From: a virus
Length of the DNA stretch: 64,000 nucleotides
Reading direction: 5' to 3' (one strand)
Virus record (IMG/VR): IMGVR_UViG_3300026518_000006
Coordinates: 124,001 to 188,000 of that record
Shown here piece after piece: positions 23,547 through 30,887 of the stretch (position 1 is its first letter; the number at the start of each line of letters is the position of its first letter). Both the position numbers and the translations under genes were made by a program. The notes beneath the pieces were generated by a model, which was given only the letters and a program-made list of their open reading frames with translations, was not told where the DNA came from and made no database searches.

Positions 23547-23783
23547 TTAGTCATAGTCTTCTCCTTTTGATTTCGGGGTGTGATGAAAAATCTTTTTATC
23601 TATAAACCAAAATATAATACCACCAAAAAATGAACCCACCATAAGATTAGTCCATAATGGTAAGTGTGCTTCAAGAAAAGCCATAAACGGAAACATAACA
23701 AAACCGCTTATTTGCCATCTTGCCATATAAATTAACCACTTCTTGTTTATCTTCATTTTTTTAAAACTCAATTGTTCCCCCAT
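23547..23783 (-). CDS. Two-TM membrane protein with ARWQxS motif, 78 aa
   Basis: Two hydrophobic helices (about 24-39 and 47-63) with KWLIYMARWQISGF before the first and GGIIFWFIDKKIFH around the second. This ARWQ...FIGGxIFFWVDxxIF pattern recurs in small phage and prokaryotic membrane proteins of unknown role. A start at the second Met (MKINKK) is possible. Overlaps the nuclease gene by 23 bp. Confidence 0.6.
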   Translation of the reverse strand: MGEQLSFKKMKINKKWLIYMARWQISGFVMFPFMAFLEAHLPLWTNLMVGSFFGGIIFWFIDKKIFHHTPKSKGEDYD

Positions 23784-24534
23784 CTACATCCCCATTACAA
23801 ACATCTCTGAACTCACAATAATCACACAGTGGACTTGTTATCTTTTCAAACACTTCGTCTTTTTCTGCTTTGATAATAGGCAGTAAAAGAGCCTTTTTGT
23901 AATCTTGTACTCTTTCTCTTGTAAGAGTGTACTCAAGTGTCGTGTTGTGCTCAACAAAAACGTAGACTATTTTTATTTTATCCACAGGAAATTTAGCAAA
24001 GTACCAACTTCCATAGTGCATAAGTTGGTCAGGTGTCTGTTTTATACCACTACTGCCACTTTTATCTTTGCCAGTCTTCCAATCAATAATTCTAACTAAA
24101 TCTGTGGTTTTATCAACAACAACACGGTCTATCAACCCTCTAAATAGAGTATCTTTATCAAGGTATTCACAAGGCTCTAATTTCTTGTTGAGTGCTACCT
24201 TTAATTCGGTTCCTAATTCAAAATCACCAAAGATACTTTTGGCTATATCTGTTTCTACAAATTTTCTATAAACTTGAATACACTCTTTTATTACTTCTTT
24301 CGTGAAATAAGGGCTTGTATTGATGTCGTCATCAAATTTCAGCTTATCTATACTTTCTTTGAGTGTTAATTTGTTATGGTATTCTAATAGGTGGTGTATG
24401 ATTTTACCTCTTGTCAACGCCAAACTATGTTCTTCAAAAGGAAGCTTTATTTTATCTACATATTTGTATTTGAATTTCCTTGGACATTGCTCATAAGTTG
24501 CCAATCTTGAGGCACTATACGGGGCATATTTCAT
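23761..24534 (-). CDS. RecB/Cas4-family PD-(D/E)XK nuclease with likely Fe-S cluster
   Basis: About 257 aa. I chose the ATG at 24534 because AAGGAAA precedes it; the ATG at 24570 has no ribosome site. The nuclease core has RGKIIHHLLEYH, GLIDRVVVDK (Asp) and VRIIDWKTGK (D-x-K), the PDDEXK_1 signature. An N-terminal Cys (TYEQCPRKF) plus a C-terminal C-x2-C-x5-C (CDYCEFRDVC) fits the 4Fe-4S clamp of AddB/Cas4 exonucleases. Probably processes DNA ends in recombination or host DNA breakdown. Confidence 0.82.
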   Translation of the reverse strand: MKYAPYSASRLATYEQCPRKFKYKYVDKIKLPFEEHSLALTRGKIIHHLLEYHNKLTLKESIDKLKFDDDINTSPYFTKEVIKECIQVYRKFVETDIAKSIFGDFELGTELKVALNKKLEPCEYLDKDTLFRGLIDRVVVDKTTDLVRIIDWKTGKDKSGSSGIKQTPDQLMHYGSWYFAKFPVDKIKIVYVFVEHNTTLEYTLTRERVQDYKKALLLPIIKAEKDEVFEKITSPLCDYCEFRDVCNGDVDGGTIEF

Positions 24535-24578
24535 TATTATTTTCCTTGATTTGATTTTATATGGTACCATAAAAATCT

Positions 24579-24586
24579 TATAAATA
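24579..24586 (+). promoter_or_regulatory. Late promoter TATAAATA, plus strand
   Basis: Exact octamer 19 bp before the ATG at 24605. It directs the only plus-strand gene in this otherwise minus-strand block. Confidence 0.7.
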
Positions 24587-24604
24587 ACTAAAAAGGTAAA
24601 ATTT

Positions 24605-24895
24605 ATGCTTGGGAATATTTTAGAAGAATTGAGAGAGGAATATAAAACCTACGATATAGAGAAGATAGACGAATATGTTTCTGATAAAGTGATGAATAAA
24701 GTGTATGGTATTTTAAAAGCGTATGGGTTTGACTGCTCTTCAACAGAAGATTATATTATTGATTTTTTGGTCAAAACATCTAAAAAGCTCAGATATCACG
24801 AAATAGAAGAATTGGCTAAAGATTTTTTCGATGGTAATTGTGATAGACATTTATTATTCAAAATATTATCACCAAAAAAGAAATTAGTCCTTTAA
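24605..24895 (+). CDS. Unknown late protein, 96 aa
   Basis: Not recognised. Helical and charged (ILEELREEYKTYDIEKIDEY), ending in a hydrophobic strand and KKKLVL. An isolated plus-strand gene with its own late promoter, converging with the gene at 24884 and overlapping it by 12 bp. The wiring suggests a virion or assembly protein. Confidence 0.6.
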   Translation: MLGNILEELREEYKTYDIEKIDEYVSDKVMNKVYGILKAYGFDCSSTEDYIIDFLVKTSKKLRYHEIEELAKDFFDGNCDRHLLFKILSPKKKLVL

Positions 24896-25177
24896 ATCTT
24901 CTTCATAGGGAGGGAGTTCTTGAACTCTCTTCATAACTTCAGTTACTTCAAAATGAGTCAAATACCCCATAACATCATTAGTAATATCTGTATTGTAACA
25001 TATTTCATCCCCTTTAAATATAGCTAACTCGTATGTATCAACACCATTGCTATAAAACATATCGCCAAATACAACACTTACCGAGTAACCATTGTCAAAT
25101 TCACAAAATGCTTTTTTGGCATTTTTATCAAGAGTATTAAAATGTGGTTTAAATATTAATGAGCGAAAAGTTTTCAT
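24884..25177 (-). CDS. Unknown protein, 97 aa
   Basis: Not recognised. Mixed alpha/beta (SVSVVFGDMFYSNGVDTYEL) with an acidic C-terminus (PPYEEDLKD). Fourth in a minus-strand run of small genes starting at 25955. Confidence 0.55.
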   Translation of the reverse strand: MKTFRSLIFKPHFNTLDKNAKKAFCEFDNGYSVSVVFGDMFYSNGVDTYELAIFKGDEICYNTDITNDVMGYLTHFEVTEVMKRVQELPPYEEDLKD

Positions 25178-25186
25178 TGATTTCCT

Positions 25187-25459
25187 TTAGACCATATATT
25201 CAGGGTAAGCCTTACTAAGCAACTCTTCCATTTCTATATAATTTTTCTTTTTATCGGCTTTTCTTATTTTCTTGACAAGTTCATTTGGAAGAACTTCAAC
25301 TATTATTATTTCTGTTTCATCTTCAACAGGTATATTATCTTCCAATAGACCTAAATCGAAACCATACACATCAGATATTATGTTTGGTTCAGCAATCTTT
25401 TCAGCTATAAATATACCTCCATCATCAGGGTTTGATGGTTTGTAAAAATATATCACCAT
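25187..25459 (-). CDS. Unknown protein, 90 aa, C-terminus YPEYMV
   Basis: Not recognised. Likely alpha/beta (IIIVEVLPNELVKKIRKADK) with a terminal helix MEELLSKAYPEYMV. The last six residues match the consensus of the shared C-terminal motif almost exactly. Confidence 0.58.
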   Translation of the reverse strand: MVIYFYKPSNPDDGGIFIAEKIAEPNIISDVYGFDLGLLEDNIPVEDETEIIIVEVLPNELVKKIRKADKKKNYIEMEELLSKAYPEYMV

Positions 25460-25493
25460 ACCCCAACACTAATGTCTTTAACAAAAGCCTTAT

Positions 25494-25712
25494 TCAACAA
25501 AAATATGCTCCTCCAAGTTTGCTTAAAAAAATTCCACTCTCATATACTACATTATAAAATGAGAAGAAATAATCAGCAGCGGTTTTAGTTTCTAAAATAA
25601 AAAGCTTTTCTCTTTTAGGGTCGTGTATATCTATGTATGCTTTCGCCTTATTTCTTTCATAAAATTGAGCTTCTAAGCCACAACTATTTACATCAATTAC
25701 ATTAAAAATCAT
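25494..25712 (-). CDS. Unknown protein, 72 aa
   Basis: Not recognised. Begins MIFNVIDVNSCGLEAQFYE, likely a small alpha/beta fold, ending GGAYFC. Its ATG directly follows the stop of the Phd-like antitoxin gene, the position normally taken by a toxin, but it does not resemble RelE, Doc or YoeB. Confidence 0.55.
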   Translation of the reverse strand: MIFNVIDVNSCGLEAQFYERNKAKAYIDIHDPKREKLFILETKTAADYFFSFYNVVYESGIFLSKLGGAYFC

Positions 25713-25955
25713 CTAATTCTTCTTTAAATTATTTTTTATTGCTTCAAGTTTTTCGTATTCTTCTATGGATAACAGTACCCCTTTAGGCTCTCCATTTTCT
25801 AATAGGGTAATACTTCCCAATATAGGCAGAGCTTCAAAGATTTTTTCAAACTCTGATTCAGACACTTTATTAAAATCTTCCACATTTATCATAACAATAG
25901 GAGTGCTAAGTGTATTATTTGATGTGTTGTTTGGTGTTTTGAAATCAGAACTCAT
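25713..25955 (-). CDS. Phd/YefM-like antitoxin domain protein
   Basis: 80 aa. After a Ser/Asn/Thr-rich leader, residues 24-75 follow the Phd/YefM layout: VEDFNKVSESEFEKIFEAL, then ITLLENGEPKGVLLSIEEYE, ending in a Lys-rich helix. Phd proteins bind operator DNA as dimers and neutralise Doc or RelE-type toxins with their C-terminal tail. The tail here is very short. No recognisable toxin is adjacent, so it may block a host toxin-antitoxin system or act only as a repressor. Confidence 0.6.
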   Translation of the reverse strand: MSSDFKTPNNTSNNTLSTPIVMINVEDFNKVSESEFEKIFEALPILGSITLLENGEPKGVLLSIEEYEKLEAIKNNLKKN

Positions 25956-26061
25956 TTATTTCTCCATCTATTGGCTTAGAAAATTTTTTAATAACTTTTT
26001 TCATAAATACTAATTTGTTTTTATCTTTAAAGACTTCCTCTTTTATAGCGTATTTCCACAT
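25945..26061 (-). CDS. Small basic ORF, 38 aa
   Basis: MWKYAIKEEVFKDKNKLVF, then a Lys-rich helix, ending INEF at 25945. It overlaps the antitoxin start by 11 bp, with AAGGATGAT ahead of its ATG. It may be a leader or coupling peptide for the antitoxin gene. Too short to assign. Confidence 0.4.
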   Translation of the reverse strand: MWKYAIKEEVFKDKNKLVFMKKVIKKFSKPIDGEINEF

Positions 26062-26140
26062 AGTATCATCCTTATTTTATAATTATAGCATATAAAACTT
26101 ATTTATACCTTAATAAACAAAATGCTTCTACATAATATGT

Positions 26141-26405
26141 TCATATAAAATATTCTCCAAAAGTACTCAAAATAATATCCATAAGAGCTTCTTTTGGTAT
26201 AGGCTCATTTATATTTTGATTAATGAGCAAATTACACCATACTCCTTGTCCATCGTTGGTAAATTGTTTTTATATGTGAAAGTTTGTAGAACCAAATCTG
26301 TTTATCCTCATCACCAAAATCCTTGTATGCTTCTGTGCACTCAAACATATTTAAATTTGATGATAAAAAACCATCTGAACAAGTTATTGAAATTATACTA
26401 TACAT
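26141..26405 (-). pseudogene. Frameshifted ORF ending GEYFI
   Basis: Frame 0 from the ATG at 26405 reads MYSIISITCSDGFLSSNLNM to FYKLSHIK. Removing one A from an A5 run restores a frame continuing QFTNDGQGVWCNLLINQN to LSTFGEYFI-stop at 26141. The restored protein ends with the shared C-terminal motif, supporting that it was a real gene. A homopolymer sequencing error is an alternative. Confidence 0.55.
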
Positions 26406-26422
26406 TTTGCTATGCCTGTTAG

Positions 26423-26733
26423 TTAAAATGGCATTTCGTGGAGTTCATAAAAATCAGGAACAGATATCAAGTGTTCAGGAAATTGTCGTTCAAATTCTGC
26501 CATAAGGTGCTCTGTGTTCAAATTAATCTCCTGTATAATCTTTTCGCCATCTTCAGTATCCACTTTAACATCTACTATAAGATGGTTATTACCACCGTAA
26601 TGTTGCCTGTATGTAACACATACAATATTTTCACTTGTAAAGTTGAATAATATACCTTATAATCATAAGGCGTTGTGAATTTTGCGGGCTTTGCTCTATC
26701 AATTACTTCTTTATATCACTCAACCATAACCAT
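26423..26733 (-). pseudogene. Decayed ORF with an in-frame stop and a frameshift
   Basis: Starts MVMVE, then TGA where Trp (TGG) would fit EWYKEVIDRAKPAKF. A one-base shift near VYY joins FTSENIVCVTYRQHYGGNNH to a conserved-looking tail that contains FPEHLI before MPF-stop. FPEHLI resembles the shared C-terminal motif but is now internal by 14 residues. Together with the neighbouring pseudogene it fills the otherwise empty 26.1-26.7 kb interval. Confidence 0.5.
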
Positions 26734-26751
26734 CCTCTATTCTATATGGTG

Positions 26752-26919
26752 TTAATAATCTGAAGGATTATCAATAAATCCAACTAAAGCGATGGCTCCA
26801 ATGATTGCACCAAATACTACCACAGTCTTTAAAACTTTATCTTTGGTATCTTTATCTTCTGCATTAAGCCACTCAAACCCATCATCAATTTTGTTTTCAA
26901 TTTTAACTATTAGTTCCAT
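26752..26919 (-). CDS. Small C-tail-anchored membrane protein, 55 aa
   Basis: MELIVKIENKIDDGFEWLN, a charged N-terminal helix, then one transmembrane helix (VLKTVVVFGAIIGAIALVGF) and a short tail NPSDY. A perfect TTGACA-17-TATAAT promoter at 26951-26979 drives it, so it is probably made immediately early. Function unknown; the size and topology suit a membrane-disturbing or exclusion protein. Confidence 0.6.
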   Translation of the reverse strand: MELIVKIENKIDDGFEWLNAEDKDTKDKVLKTVVVFGAIIGAIALVGFIDNPSDY

Positions 26920-26950
26920 TTTCAAATCCTTTTCACTCTAAATATACTGT

Positions 26951-26979
26951 ATTATAGTGTAATAATTTTAAAATGTCAA
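26951..26979 (-). promoter_or_regulatory. Perfect-consensus sigma70 promoter
   Basis: TTGACA, 17 nt, TATAAT on the minus strand, about 32 bp before the ATG at 26919 and abutting the palindromic terminator at 26980. The strongest promoter match in the window. Confidence 0.82.
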
Positions 26980-27028
26980 GCTCTTTTAAATATTTTACTT
27001 TTTTAAAAAGTAAAATATTTAAAAGAGC
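26980..27028 (-). terminator. Dispersed AT-rich palindromic terminator, copy 3
   Basis: Perfect 24-bp arms beginning GCTCTTTTAAATATTTTACT around one base, downstream of the gene at 27046. The longest copy of the family; ATTTTACTTTTT is the shared core. It ends transcription just before the consensus promoter. Confidence 0.72.
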
Positions 27029-27045
27029 CCATAAAGGCTCCTCTG

Positions 27046-27771
27046 TTATATAAATACTTCAGGAAACGCTTCTTTGATATACTTGTAAATAGCATTTGTC
27101 ATCTGAAGTTTAAGGAAAGCACTTGAAGACTTTCTTCCCGCTTTGAGTTCAATGTTACCTGTCTTTTTGCTTTTCAGTTTTACAAAATAATCACCTTCTT
27201 CGTATTTTTTAATCATTGCATTGGTGTAGTCGTAAACATTTTTATAAATCTCACTCACATTCCAATCGACCAACTCAACAAAGTTATCTTTTGACATAGG
27301 TTGCTTGAATACAATATCTCTCACAGCAATCTTAAAATCATCTCTCACAGGGGTATGTTTAAGTTTTTCAACAGCCGATTTTGCGTTTTCAATAGCATCA
27401 ATAAGCTCATCTTTATTTACTGAAATGTTGTCTACAATAATTTTTGCTTGCTCTCCAATATGAAGCTTTCTGTTTAGATTTAGTGGGATAATAAAACCAT
27501 TATCGTTGTATTTAAAACTAAACGCACGAGAACGGTCATAAGAGTTTTCAATTGAAATTGTAGCCCCTTTGTAATCTAAATATACAGAGTGAGCTGAGTT
27601 AAAGTTGTAGTACTTTACTCCATACTTAAAACTAAACTCAGGCTCAAGATGTTCAATGATTTCGCTTGTATAGATAGGGACATACTTTTCCGATACATTC
27701 TCATCGATAATTTCGAGTGCCTTTACTTCTTCTTTTGTATTAAGAATTTGAATCTTTCCTGCCATTTGCAA
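27046..27771 (-). CDS. Unknown protein, 241 aa, C-terminus FPEVFI
   Basis: Not recognised. Central region looks alpha/beta (YLDYKGATISIENSYDRSRA); the C-terminal third is helical and basic (KLKSKKTGNIELKAGRKSSS). Ends KEAFPEVFI, the largest member of the C-terminal motif group. It lies in the replication block just 3' of RNase H and gp32, with its own middle-type promoter, suggesting a DNA-metabolism role. That is inference. Confidence 0.65.
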   Translation of the reverse strand: MQMAGKIQILNTKEEVKALEIIDENVSEKYVPIYTSEIIEHLEPEFSFKYGVKYYNFNSAHSVYLDYKGATISIENSYDRSRAFSFKYNDNGFIIPLNLNRKLHIGEQAKIIVDNISVNKDELIDAIENAKSAVEKLKHTPVRDDFKIAVRDIVFKQPMSKDNFVELVDWNVSEIYKNVYDYTNAMIKKYEEGDYFVKLKSKKTGNIELKAGRKSSSAFLKLQMTNAIYKYIKEAFPEVFI

Positions 27772-27796
27772 TCCTTTTTAATAATATGGTAGAGAA

Positions 27797-27819
27797 AGTA
27801 TAAGACAAAAAGCCTTTAA
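27797..27819 (-). promoter_or_regulatory. Middle-type promoter (TTAAAGG box)
   Basis: TTAAAGGCTTT with TATACT at the standard 11-nt offset, about 25 bp before the ATG at 27771. Confidence 0.5.
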
Positions 27820-27880
27820 TATACCTTAATAGAATAATATTTTAAAGGGATTTTTAGATTGTTTGTAGATTATTGGATAA

Positions 27881-27908
27881 GATTAGTGAACACAATGGCT
27901 CACTAATC
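27881..27908 (-). terminator. Hairpin terminator after RNase H
   Basis: Arms GATTAGTGA and TCACTAATC (9 bp) with a 10-nt loop, starting at the stop codon of the RNase H gene and followed by TTAT. Confidence 0.55.
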
Positions 27909-28923
27909 AGAAGAGTGGTAAAAGCCCAATTAAATCAACAGCACCATACTTCATAAAGTAGTCTATAAGTGCTTGCTCATTCTTTTTGGAAGAGGCATTA
28001 TCGTATTCGTTTATTATGGCTTGTTTTATTTCATCAGGTATTCCGCTTGGAAGTGCTAATTTTTTATTAAGCTCATAATTTAACTTATATATCGGGTTTC
28101 TTGATAAAAACTCATCAATAGTAAACCCCTCTTTTTCCATCTTCTTTTTGAAAGTTTTGGCTCCCATTCGTGGGTGTTTGTATGCACTTTTCCCTGTTTT
28201 TTTACGAAAAGCTAAATCAATTTCGTGTCGCTTTGGGTAAGCTTTAAGTTCTGTTACATCAGGGTACATAGCCTTAAATTCATCGGAAAATTGACTATAA
28301 TAAACAACAGGAAACAGGTAGTCCCCTCTATCTCCAAACATACAATGCTCAAATTTAAGGTTTTCTATTTCTGCTTCATTAAACTCCACCCAACCACATT
28401 GCTTGTCCTTTACATTGTGTTTGGTTTCCCAATATTTTACATTAGGGTGTACCAAATTGTAAATCCAATCGTGGTCTAAAGACTTAATTATAACCTCGTG
28501 ACCTCTTTTGGACAATTCTTCAGACAATACAAATCCGACATCATCACCCTCCGCACCTTTTAGTTTTATAATTTTGAAAGAAGAGTGATTTCTTAAAAGT
28601 TCCACAATCTCAGATTGTGTCTGTTTCACTTTTTTCCAATCAATTCCACTTTTATCTTCTGTCTGTCTACCGTATTTGTAACCACTCCAAAGCTTTTCAC
28701 GCCAGTATGGTTTAGCATCAATAGCGAGTACAAGTTCGTCATATTCAAATTTGTATTTGAACTTTGCTATGTAGTCCAAAACTTTATAGATGAAGATATC
28801 TTTATATTCATCAAAATTATAAAGACCGTCATCGCCTACATTTAAAGTTTTTGAAGCTTCAGTAGTAGTACTAAAAGCCCATCTGTAAAAGATTGGGCTC
28901 ATATCAACGATTAAGGTCTTCAT
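27907..28923 (-). CDS. rnh: T4-type RNase H (FEN-1-like 5' to 3' exonuclease)
   Basis: 338 aa. Removes RNA primers of Okazaki fragments. The metal-binding acidic residues of the FEN/RNase H fold are visible: TLIVDMSPI (Asp7), LVLAIDAKPYWR, LKGAEGDDVGFVL and IIKSLDHDWIYN. Regions follow the same order as T4 RNase H (about 305 aa), including the second domain with PRMGAKTFKK. It lies 8 bp downstream of gp32, with which it is co-transcribed and functionally coupled in T4 replication. Confidence 0.85.
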   Translation of the reverse strand: MKTLIVDMSPIFYRWAFSTTTEASKTLNVGDDGLYNFDEYKDIFIYKVLDYIAKFKYKFEYDELVLAIDAKPYWREKLWSGYKYGRQTEDKSGIDWKKVKQTQSEIVELLRNHSSFKIIKLKGAEGDDVGFVLSEELSKRGHEVIIKSLDHDWIYNLVHPNVKYWETKHNVKDKQCGWVEFNEAEIENLKFEHCMFGDRGDYLFPVVYYSQFSDEFKAMYPDVTELKAYPKRHEIDLAFRKKTGKSAYKHPRMGAKTFKKKMEKEGFTIDEFLSRNPIYKLNYELNKKLALPSGIPDEIKQAIINEYDNASSKKNEQALIDYFMKYGAVDLIGLLPLF

Positions 28924-28931
28924 ATGGTGCC

Positions 28932-29864
28932 TTATGCGATTTCCGCTAAGAGGTCGTCAATTTCACTGTCAACATCAGCTTTAGGCTGTTCTTTAGGAGC
29001 TTCAGCTTTTGGTTGTTCTTTGGTTTCAGGTTTTTTATCTCCCAAATCCAATCCTGTGTTGAGTGAAGCTTGCACCTCAGCGTCTTGAATTGCTTTTTCT
29101 TCAGAGCCACTTTCTGCTTGTGGGGCATATTTGCCTCTTTGGAGGAATCTATCAAGCTTATCCGAAAGCTCTTCATATGATAGGAATTTCTCAGGGCTTA
29201 GGAACTCTGAAAGCACATAAGTATTCTCCATAATGTCTTTTTCTGCTTCTTCTTTTGAAGAGTAGATTGAAGTCACTTTATCCGAGAATTTTGAAGATGA
29301 ATAGGTTGGAATACCATTATCACCATCTTTTACTTTGATGAGGTAGTTATTACCCTCAAGAGGGTTGTAAACAGCGATAGGTTCTTCTTCGAGTGCCTTC
29401 ATAGCCTCTGTCTGAATCATAACCTCTTTAATGCTATCCATCATAGTGCTTGACATCTCATATAAGAAAATCTTGCCTTCGTTTTCAGGATTTGCAGGGT
29501 CTTTGATAACCTTGATGTTTGTAATGAAACGGAATTGTCTTCCAAGTGTTTTAGCAGTTTCTTTATCTCCTGCTTTCCACAACTTGCTAAACTCATCATT
29601 AAACGGGCACTTCATACCAATAGTCTGTGGAGACCAGTCGTTTACGAAATAACCTTTATTGCCTTTTCTTGCATTGATTTTAATCATCTTTACAAAAGGC
29701 ACACCGTTCTTGTCAGGTAAGAAGCGAATAATCGCACCACCATTACCATTTTCATCACGAGAGAGTTTCCAAAAACGAGAGTCTTCTTCTTTCTCATAAG
29801 TTTTCTTGTCATTAAATGCGTTCTCTTGCAGTTTTCCTGCCATTGCTTCCCAACTAAAATCCAT
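28932..29864 (-). CDS. gp32: Single-stranded DNA-binding protein gp32
   Basis: 310 aa. The N-terminal basic stretch (DKKTYEKEEDSRFWKLSRDE) and OB-fold (GAIIRFLPDKNGVPFVKM, GRQFRFITNIKVIKDP, KIFLYEMSSTMM) match gp32. The C-terminal 60 residues are a disordered linker with an acidic tip (DVDSEIDDLLAEIA), used in T4 to recruit replication partners. T4 binds zinc through His64, Cys77, Cys87 and Cys90; here the region reads GMKCPFNDEF, with a single Cys in place of CPVC, so the zinc site seems lost. A structured 242-nt leader precedes it. Confidence 0.9.
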   Translation of the reverse strand: MDFSWEAMAGKLQENAFNDKKTYEKEEDSRFWKLSRDENGNGGAIIRFLPDKNGVPFVKMIKINARKGNKGYFVNDWSPQTIGMKCPFNDEFSKLWKAGDKETAKTLGRQFRFITNIKVIKDPANPENEGKIFLYEMSSTMMDSIKEVMIQTEAMKALEEEPIAVYNPLEGNNYLIKVKDGDNGIPTYSSSKFSDKVTSIYSSKEEAEKDIMENTYVLSEFLSPEKFLSYEELSDKLDRFLQRGKYAPQAESGSEEKAIQDAEVQASLNTGLDLGDKKPETKEQPKAEAPKEQPKADVDSEIDDLLAEIA

Positions 29865-30106
29865 AACTTTTCCTTTAAGTCTTTTTACTGTGAGTAGTAC
29901 CCTACTCTAATTTTAAGTGCTTATACCTAAACACTACAAAATTGTTACCATAGTTCGAACCCGAACTAACCAAAATGTTTACGCCTGTCTTGTTGAAAGA
30001 CATCTGTATTCTATGACAATACTCTTAAAATTTTCTTAGGATTTCAAGAGCAATCTTTAGGTTTTACAAAGCCAACAAATACAATATTGACTTCAACTAT
30101 TTTCGC
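29865..30106 (-). promoter_or_regulatory. Structured leader of gp32
   Basis: A 242-nt non-coding stretch with three short hairpins: 29986-30002 (TGTCTT/AAGACA), 29951-29968 (TAGTTCG/CGAACTA, tetraloop) and 29892-29907 (GAGTAG/CTACTC), the last about 30 nt before the ribosome site AAAGGAA. T4 gp32 represses its own translation by binding a leader pseudoknot and unstructured RNA; this leader is a candidate equivalent. No clear promoter stands out. Confidence 0.45.
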
Positions 30107-30802
30107 TTACGCTCTAATAGAAAGTACAAATTTAAAAATAGCATTTTCCATAGTAACACGGTAACTATCTCTTCTTTCGTTATACTTAATTTTAAGTGCG
30201 CTTTCCATTGTTGGAAGAGACAGAAAGTTGTTAATAGGAATAGCGATTTCAAAATTTTTGCCTGTAGATTTTTCAGGGTCTAATTTAATCATATAGCTAT
30301 TATCTCTTGAAGCAAAGGACTCTTTATTTCCTGTTTTTAAAAACACACCTTCATCATTTTTGATAATAAACAGGTCTTTTAATGTCTTAAAAACAGAAGC
30401 CCCTTTTCTAATTTTGGCAATAAGGTCTTTATCAACCTTGACTTCTACAACAGATGGTGCATCTATAATACTCGTGATATTAATCATATCTGTGGTAAAA
30501 TCACTCAAGGAAATAGGAGAAGATGTAATAAAGCTAATTTGAGAAGTGTCATCTTTAGCTATAATCTCTTTGTTTTCGAGAGTAATTGTAGGTTCCTCAA
30601 GCACATCAATAGCGTTTAAAAAACTACCCAAATCCATAATACCAAACTCTTCAAATTCATCAGGGTCAATTACACTAAAATCAATTGTGCCCAATACATC
30701 AGCATCAGCATTGATAATTGTAGTTACAGGGTAAGATATAATTGCAGAGTTGGTGATTGATGTCACACTTTGCAAGACTTTGATAGACTCTTTATTTAAC
30801 AT
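30107..30802 (-). CDS. gp45: Sliding clamp gp45
   Basis: 231 aa, close to T4 gp45 (228). Two-domain PCNA-like fold: LNKESIKVLQSVTSITNSAI at the start as in T4 (LSKDTTALLKNFATINSGIM), FGIMDLGSFLNAI as the clamp's DLNGFL segment, and a second domain from about 115 (VVEVKVDKDLIAKIRKGASV). It tethers DNA polymerase and, in T4, also activates late transcription with gp33/gp55. Situated between uvsW and gp32. Confidence 0.8.
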   Translation of the reverse strand: MLNKESIKVLQSVTSITNSAIISYPVTTIINADADVLGTIDFSVIDPDEFEEFGIMDLGSFLNAIDVLEEPTITLENKEIIAKDDTSQISFITSSPISLSDFTTDMINITSIIDAPSVVEVKVDKDLIAKIRKGASVFKTLKDLFIIKNDEGVFLKTGNKESFASRDNSYMIKLDPEKSTGKNFEIAIPINNFLSLPTMESALKIKYNERRDSYRVTMENAIFKFVLSIRA

Positions 30803-30865
30803 TTTTGCTCCTAAATTCGTACATTAATTTTTGTATATTACAGGTTTATATTGAAACTAATCTTA

Positions 30866-30887
30866 AAACTATACCAAAGTATAGTTT
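30866..30887 (-). terminator. Hairpin terminator after uvsW
   Basis: Arms AAACTATAC and GTATAGTTT (9 bp) with a 4-nt loop, starting at the uvsW stop and continuing into TTTTAAG. AT-rich but with a T-rich tail. Confidence 0.55.

Noticed and set aside
26423-26733. Use of TGA as a sense codon (Trp or Gly) to explain in-frame stops here and at 14441-14601
   Set aside because: Several intact genes end in TGA (for example the endonuclease at 392 and the gp17 fragment at 19949), TGG encodes Trp normally, and both ORFs also have frameshifts; decay is simpler.
29951-29968. tRNA T-arm-like sequence GTTCGAACCC
   Set aside because: It is part of a perfect 7-bp hairpin with a 4-nt loop and no acceptor, D or anticodon arms can be folded around it.
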